Assembly (NCBI GenBank): GCA_023412275.1
Contig: JAEYNY010000056.1
Location: 1-29,890 of the forward strand
Length of the DNA stretch: 29,890 bases
DNA from: Bacillota bacterium
GTDB lineage: Bacteria; Bacillota; Clostridia; Acetivibrionales; DSM-1351
Direction: 5' to 3'
Shown: positions 25,530-29,890 of the stretch, piece by piece
Numbering within the stretch: the stretch's first letter is position 1
Layout: every line of letters starts with the position of its first letter
Program-made: the position numbers and the translations under genes
The notes under the pieces: model-generated
Database searches by the model: none
Told to the model about the DNA's origin: nothing
The model's input: the letters and a program-made list of their open reading frames with translations, nothing else

Positions 25530-26110
25530 CTACTCCAAATCTATATCCAGGCAATTCAAATATTTGTTAGGTTTGTCTTCCGGCAGCCTCGCAACAAGTA
25601 TATTCAGTGCCTGAGTGAAAGGTATCTCACCTACGCCCAGTTATCTTACCCGCCTGACCTTGCGCTCCGGAAGGAGGGATTTGATTATTGCCGTATTATT
25701 CTCCGACCATTTCATCTGGAAGACGTAAGCAACAGATTGCCGTTTTTTGACACAACATCGACAAGTACTGCTTCATTTGTATTGTACAAATGGGCGGCTA
25801 TTTTAAGTCCCATTTCAAAATTATTGTCCCCAAAAGGAAGTGTGCCGTCGGTATACAGCAAGTCGGGCTGATACAGAACTATGACCTCTTTTACAATACC
25901 AGCGCTCTTTCCACTCTCGGCTAACCATTTTGTAACCACAGCCTGATATCGCATTATTATTAATATACAAATCTCCATAACCTGGATCATTTCCATCATA
26001 CGGTATACCTGCATAAGGGCCTTCTGTATCACACCCTTTTGAGGCACTTTGGAACCTGTATGCATATCCAAGATGCTCCGAAATGCCGAAAGTCATTCCC
26101 ATTTTTTCTA
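25530..26110 (-). pseudogene. GH29 alpha-L-fucosidase remnant
   Basis: Pieces of a GH29 enzyme appear in order but in changing frames: GMTFGISEHLGYAYRF and GPYAGIPYDGNDPGYGDLY (26102 to about 25970), then YQPDLLYTDGTLPFG, with the aspartate typical of the GH29 nucleophile region, and LKIAAHLYNTNEAV (about 25880-25780), then SKNGNLLLT, and finally the C-terminal VGEIPFTQALNILVARLPED to the TAG at 25530. The first 120 or so residues of the catalytic domain are deleted, and at least two frameshifts and several internal gaps are present. GH29 is the retaining fucosidase family. The gene lay between the intact GH2 and a GH42 gene. Confidence 0.85.
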
Positions 26111-26209
26111 TACTTCAACCCTTGCGGGAAAGGTGTATATGAGTATATATCTAAATTAATATTACCTGGAATATCTATGAACCCAACTAAATAACATATT
26201 TCATTTATC

Positions 26210-28669
26210 TCATTGTGAGTTTTTTACAAATATATCTGCAGAAGCCGAAGGGAGGCCATCAGCATCAATTGTCAAAGTTGCCTTACCAGGTGTATTACCG
26301 GAACGGACGATGGCAAGCAGACGTCCCTTATATGTGGTGAATTCACCTTTTGTATAATTTTCTGTAGCCTTAGGATTAGATGAGCCATATGCTGCGAGTG
26401 TAGCACAGCCATCCACTGACGCGCAGGTTTTTATTTCCGCAGTTGGAACTCGGTTCCCGTCAACATCTATGACTTCGACAACAGCAAAGCAAAGTGATTG
26501 GCAACCTGCATATATTTCGGATGATTCTGTACTAATCCGAATTGCAGCAGGTTTTCCTGTAGTCTTAATCAGATCGGAGGATACTCTGCTACCATCTTTG
26601 TAACTGATGGCTTCTAATGTCCCAGGCTCATATGTGATATCGAATGTAGCCGTAAAGTTGCTTGACTTTCCTGCGGGTTTCCTGCCAAGACTTTCTCCAT
26701 TTAGGATTAACTCAACTTCATCAGCGGCAGAGTATATATCTACCTGCACCGGTCTGCCCCCATAGCCATCCCAACTCCAGGAATTATCGCATTCCGGCCA
26801 TCCCCATTTACTGATTAACTCTTTTTTACCCCAATTCTTCGGATTATGGGAAGCAATAAATGTTAAATCGGAACCCCAGACGATTTTGCGGTATGCAAGT
26901 TGCGGGCGGGTAAAGCCACATAAGTCAAAATCGGCGTCATTCGACAAGCGATATGGAAAATCTGACTTATACATTAATATTGACATGGGGTCCTTTGATT
27001 CGTCAGCATCAACATACTCTGCTTTACCAATTCCAGCTTCACCGATATAGTCGTAACTAGTCCAGGTGAAATCCCCGATCACATATGGCAAACGCTCGAC
27101 TGCATCCCAATAACGTGCAGCCTCAAGCGCTCTGCTTTCAGTACAGCATATAATACGGCTGGGATAAGCTTTACCATCCATTTCATAACGGTGCTCCAGA
27201 TAATTGTAACCAGCGATATCCAACGGAGCAAAGAAAGCTTCGGTATGTCCGCCCCATATCTGATTGGTATATTCTGTGTCAAAATTCTGAATACTTCCTG
27301 TTTCTTGTAGTTGAACTATCATTTCACCCATTGATTGTTCCATATCATAATCATCCAGACCATTAAAGAAGCAACATTCCGCATTTATAACCGGGCGTGT
27401 CGGATCGAGTGTACGCACCCATGAGGCAAGCTTTGCTGACCATTCTATGCCATTGGATAATTTACTTCGCTCAGGTATTTCATTTCCGGTTGACCAAATA
27501 ATGATACTGGGATGGTTACGGTCGCGAAGCATGAATAATTCCATATCCTTTTTCCAGTCAGCTTCAAAATACAAACTATAATCGCAAGGGCTTTTCGCCA
27601 TGGTCCATACATCAAAAGCCTCATTTATTACAAGGAGGCCTAAACGGTCACATGCATCGAGCATATCTCTGGAAGGTGGATTATGAGCACAGCGGATGGC
27701 ATTATAGCCATGCTCTTTATGGAGCTTCATTTTTCTATATTCACTATCCCGAAAAGAGGACGCACCTAAGATTCCATTGTCATGATGTATACAACCTCCT
27801 TTTAATTTGACGGTACGGCCATTGAGCATAAAACCGTTGATCGTATCTACTGAAATGGTTCTGATTCCGAAGATGGTAGTGTCACAATCCAGGATAATAT
27901 CTTGATCGGTCAATTCGGCAGTAATCTGATAGAGATCTGGAGAATCGATATCCCACATATCAGCATTTGGAACCGGAATCAGCACTTTTCCAACAGCCTT
28001 ATCATCCGCCGGGATATGTACTATAATTTTCCCTGTCCCACCTAAAGAACCATCGGAACCCTTGCTGATTTTAATATTTATCCAGAGATCAGCAGCTTTT
28101 GAAGAGTGGTTTTCAATCGTTGTTTCTACCGTAACGAAAGCAGTTCCATTGACCATGTGTGACGTATGTGCAAAGATACCCCAGGGTGCGATATGAATCT
28201 CAGGCGCACAGAGCAAATCCACATGGCGGTAAATCCCGGAACCAGTATACCAGCGCGAATTGGGTTGAGCCGAATTATTAACGGTTACATGTAATCGATT
28301 TGGCTGTCCCAATTTTATATATGGGGTAATATCTGCATGAAACGGGGTATAACCATAATGATGCATTGTAATATTATTACCATTTAAACCTACGGTTGTA
28401 TTCATATAAGAACCATCAAATTCAACCAGCACACGTTTTCCTAAGTAATCATCAGAAAATTCAATCGTTTTTGTATAGGTACCGATTCCTCCGCCATAGT
28501 AGCCTGAACTGGAACCACCAGCAGCATCAGGATATGTTTCCGTTTCAATCATAAAATCGTGAGGTAGATCAACAGGTTTTCCAGGTCTTTGAAATAAACC
28601 GTCGATGACAATTCCTGAAGTAAAACCATCAGTAAATAACCAATCGTTATCAATGTTTTTACGGATCAT
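26210..28669 (-). CDS. GH2 family glycosidase, probable beta-galactosidase
   Basis: This 819-residue cytoplasmic protein has no signal peptide. GH2 domains in order: jelly-roll sugar-binding domain (about 1-155, with WYTGSGIYRHV), Ig-like domain (160-270), TIM barrel (275-570) with RCAHNPPS, acid/base Glu397 in IIWSTGNEIPE and nucleophile Glu511 in ICCTESRA, then DUF4982-like (about 630-700) and C-terminal Ig-like domains (to 819, with VVEVIDVDGNRVPTAEI). This layout is common among clostridial beta-galactosidases, although GH2 also includes glucuronidases and others. The ATG follows AAAGGAG. The GH29 and GH42 remnants lie downstream, so this is the surviving first gene of a decayed operon. 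Confidence 0.93.
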   Translation of the reverse strand: MIRKNIDNDWLFTDGFTSGIVIDGLFQRPGKPVDLPHDFMIETETYPDAAGGSSSGYYGGGIGTYTKTIEFSDDYLGKRVLVEFDGSYMNTTVGLNGNNITMHHYGYTPFHADITPYIKLGQPNRLHVTVNNSAQPNSRWYTGSGIYRHVDLLCAPEIHIAPWGIFAHTSHMVNGTAFVTVETTIENHSSKAADLWINIKISKGSDGSLGGTGKIIVHIPADDKAVGKVLIPVPNADMWDIDSPDLYQITAELTDQDIILDCDTTIFGIRTISVDTINGFMLNGRTVKLKGGCIHHDNGILGASSFRDSEYRKMKLHKEHGYNAIRCAHNPPSRDMLDACDRLGLLVINEAFDVWTMAKSPCDYSLYFEADWKKDMELFMLRDRNHPSIIIWSTGNEIPERSKLSNGIEWSAKLASWVRTLDPTRPVINAECCFFNGLDDYDMEQSMGEMIVQLQETGSIQNFDTEYTNQIWGGHTEAFFAPLDIAGYNYLEHRYEMDGKAYPSRIICCTESRALEAARYWDAVERLPYVIGDFTWTSYDYIGEAGIGKAEYVDADESKDPMSILMYKSDFPYRLSNDADFDLCGFTRPQLAYRKIVWGSDLTFIASHNPKNWGKKELISKWGWPECDNSWSWDGYGGRPVQVDIYSAADEVELILNGESLGRKPAGKSSNFTATFDITYEPGTLEAISYKDGSRVSSDLIKTTGKPAAIRISTESSEIYAGCQSLCFAVVEVIDVDGNRVPTAEIKTCASVDGCATLAAYGSSNPKATENYTKGEFTTYKGRLLAIVRSGNTPGKATLTIDADGLPSASADIFVKNSQ

Positions 28670-28854
28670 TCTCTAAACTCCTTTACATAGTAATTTACAA
28701 TTATTCGTTGTTGCTTTGATACATTTACTTTATTATTATTAATTGATTCCAGTATTATTGTAAGACTTGCAAATAAAGAAAGTAATTGAAAATATTGCTG
28801 AGAATAATATAATATATTGCGATAATCGAAAAGTCAGAGAAAAGAAGTATGAGA

Positions 28855-29088
28855 AAATGAGACTGATGTTGAAAGTAGATTATTGTATTCAAAAATGGAG
28901 TTGTGAAAATCCTGGAAAATACACGGTATGAGCTAGTTGTATCAGAGAAGAAACCATATGCGAAGTATAAAAAAGTTTCCCTTTATACGCCGGTGCAAAA
29001 CGCCAAAAAACAGTTGTGTGGATTTTTTGCTGCCATTTCTTTTGCTAATAAAGGCTTCTTCCTTTGGAAGCCCCACGATATTTATTAG
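28855..29088 (+). pseudogene. Short unrecognised coding-like fragment, probably broken
   Basis: An ATG at 28858 opens a frame of about 25 residues (MRLMLKVDYCIQKWSCENPG) that stops at about 28930. An overlapping second frame from a GTG at 28903 runs 61 residues to 29088 and contains RYELVVSEKKPYAKYKKVSL, which has a protein-like composition. The GTG has GGAG only two bases away, too close for normal initiation. The two pieces may be one small gene split by a frameshift near 28925. I do not recognise the product. Confidence 0.3.
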
Positions 29089-29332
29089 TGGTATGCAATT
29101 TGGATGACAATAGTTCACAATATATAATCACCAAATCATAATTTAAACTTCCTTCAGCAAATATAGATAATTTTTCATCGCACTTCAAGCGAATGTGCAG
29201 TTATACATTTCCATTATTAATTGTTGTCGCTTCTTCCCTATACATTTTCACACAACCTCAGCCACAATTGGATTTATTGACTATGTCTTACATTTTATCA
29301 CGCCTTGTTATTGAATCTAATAAATATAAAAA

Positions 29333-29386
29333 TAGGCCATGCACTTGAAATATCATTTCTGACACTAAATACATGGCCATGATTTG
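29333..29386 (-). terminator. Probable glmS terminator
   Basis: On the minus strand GGCCATG and CATGGCC flank about 30 bases that contain a further small stem (AAAT/ATTT). TATTTTTATATTT follows. It lies about 100 bases past the glmS stop codon. Confidence 0.6.
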
Positions 29387-29479
29387 TATACCATTTGTAT
29401 ATTTATACATTTTAATATACATTAAAACTTACTAACTTAATTACAGATTAACACATGTAAAATTTCCCTCACTCAACTC

Positions 29480-29890
29480 CTACTCCACCGTCACCGACTT
29501 CGCAAGATTTCTTGGCTTGTCGACGTCACAGCCTCTTTCTAATGCCATGTAGTAGGCAAACAGCTGAAGTGGTGTAACTGCTGATATTGGGGCAGTCAAG
29601 GAATCCACGTCTGGAATGGTTATAACCAAATCTGCGGTCTTTTTGAGCTCTTCGCAATGCTTTTCTTGGGTTATTGCGAGCACAACTGCACCTCTTGCCT
29701 TAACCTCTCTTATATTGCTCACCATCTTCTCAAATAGCGCATCCTGCGTCATTGGGCATACTACCAATGTGCCTTTTTCGATAAGAGCAATAGTACCATG
29801 CTTGAGTTCTCCACCTGCGTATGCCTCCGAGTGGATATATGAAATTTCCTTGAGCTTGAGTGAGCCTTCCATTGAAAGCGCATAGTCTAG
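29480..29890 (-). CDS. glmS: Glutamine--fructose-6-phosphate aminotransferase (isomerizing), C-terminal part
   Basis: The last 137 codons are present; the gene continues past the right edge. The enzyme makes glucosamine-6-phosphate from fructose-6-phosphate and glutamine, the first step toward UDP-GlcNAc for peptidoglycan. The visible part is the second SIS (isomerase) domain: ALSMEGSLKLKEISYIHSEA, then GGELKHGTIALI with the catalytic histidine, and the C-terminal PRNLAKSVTVE, whose lysine forms the Schiff base with the sugar. The C-terminal SVTVE ending is highly conserved, so the stop is certain. Any glmS ribozyme would be at the 5' end, outside the window. This is a housekeeping gene flanking the carbohydrate genes. 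Confidence 0.97.
   Translation of the reverse strand, partial: LDYALSMEGSLKLKEISYIHSEAYAGGELKHGTIALIEKGTLVVCPMTQDALFEKMVSNIREVKARGAVVLAITQEKHCEELKKTADLVITIPDVDSLTAPISAVTPLQLFAYYMALERGCDVDKPRNLAKSVTVE

Larger units (their letters stand above)
28670..29479. other. Spacer between GH2 gene and glmS
   Basis: This 800-base AT-rich spacer contains a broken coding-like stretch at 28855-29088, a hairpin GGCTTC...GAAGCC near 29053-29073, and the glmS terminator at about 29335-29390. I see no RNA gene and nothing else of note in 29090-29330. Confidence 0.45.

Noticed and set aside
25712..26102. Two overlapping small hypothetical proteins (about 93 and 119 residues)
   Set aside because: Their recognisable parts are consecutive pieces of one GH29 fucosidase separated by frameshifts.

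Overview
The window looks like chromosomal DNA from a low-GC, plant- or glycan-degrading clostridium, and the Ruminiclostridium group is my best guess. The reasons are AT-rich spacers, strong GGAGG ribosome binding sites, Lpl-type sugar transporters without an ATPase gene, YesM/YesN-type two-component regulators, many glycoside hydrolases, and a perfect Bacillus/Clostridium-type parS site at 105-120. The parS site suggests an origin-proximal location. The genus call is inference; no search was possible.

Layout. 1-880 is gene-free and AT-rich and carries parS. 886-1599 is a dead IS200-like element. 1672-5225 (minus) is an ABC importer operon: two permeases, then a lipoprotein binding protein. 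6066-9291 (minus) is a histidine kinase/AraC-type response regulator pair with its own promoter and terminator. 9433-14414 (minus) holds a GH95 fucosidase, a GH2 remnant and a GH42 beta-galactosidase. 14547-15374 (plus) is an AraC regulator divergent from GH42. 15707-16606 (minus) is a second AraC regulator, divergent from a LacZ-type GH2 enzyme at 16739-19930 (plus). 19931-20527 holds a terminator and sequence debris, including a possible IS3-type end. 20528-25285 (minus) is a compositionally distinct cassette: a LacI-like sensor carrying a C-terminal LuxR-like helix-turn-helix, a cysteine-free membrane-anchored redoxin-fold protein, and a secreted beta-helix protein. 25336-26110 holds remnants of a GH29 fucosidase and a GH42 enzyme downstream of an intact GH2 enzyme (26210-28669). 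The right edge holds the 3' end of glmS (29480 to beyond the edge).

How the genes work together. The importer probably brings in oligosaccharides under control of the kinase/regulator pair, and cytoplasmic GH95, GH42 and GH2 enzymes (none has a signal peptide) remove fucose and galactose or related sugars. The secreted beta-helix protein is the only clearly extracellular polysaccharide-active candidate. Two loci each once carried a GH2, a GH42 and an alpha-fucosidase, and they have decayed in a complementary way: one kept GH42 and GH95, the other kept GH2.

The most interesting points are the parS site, the complementary decay of the two fucose/galactose loci, the LacZ homologue with substitutions at usually conserved sugar-binding positions, the rearranged LacI/LuxR-like regulator, and its linkage to a redoxin fold with no cysteine.
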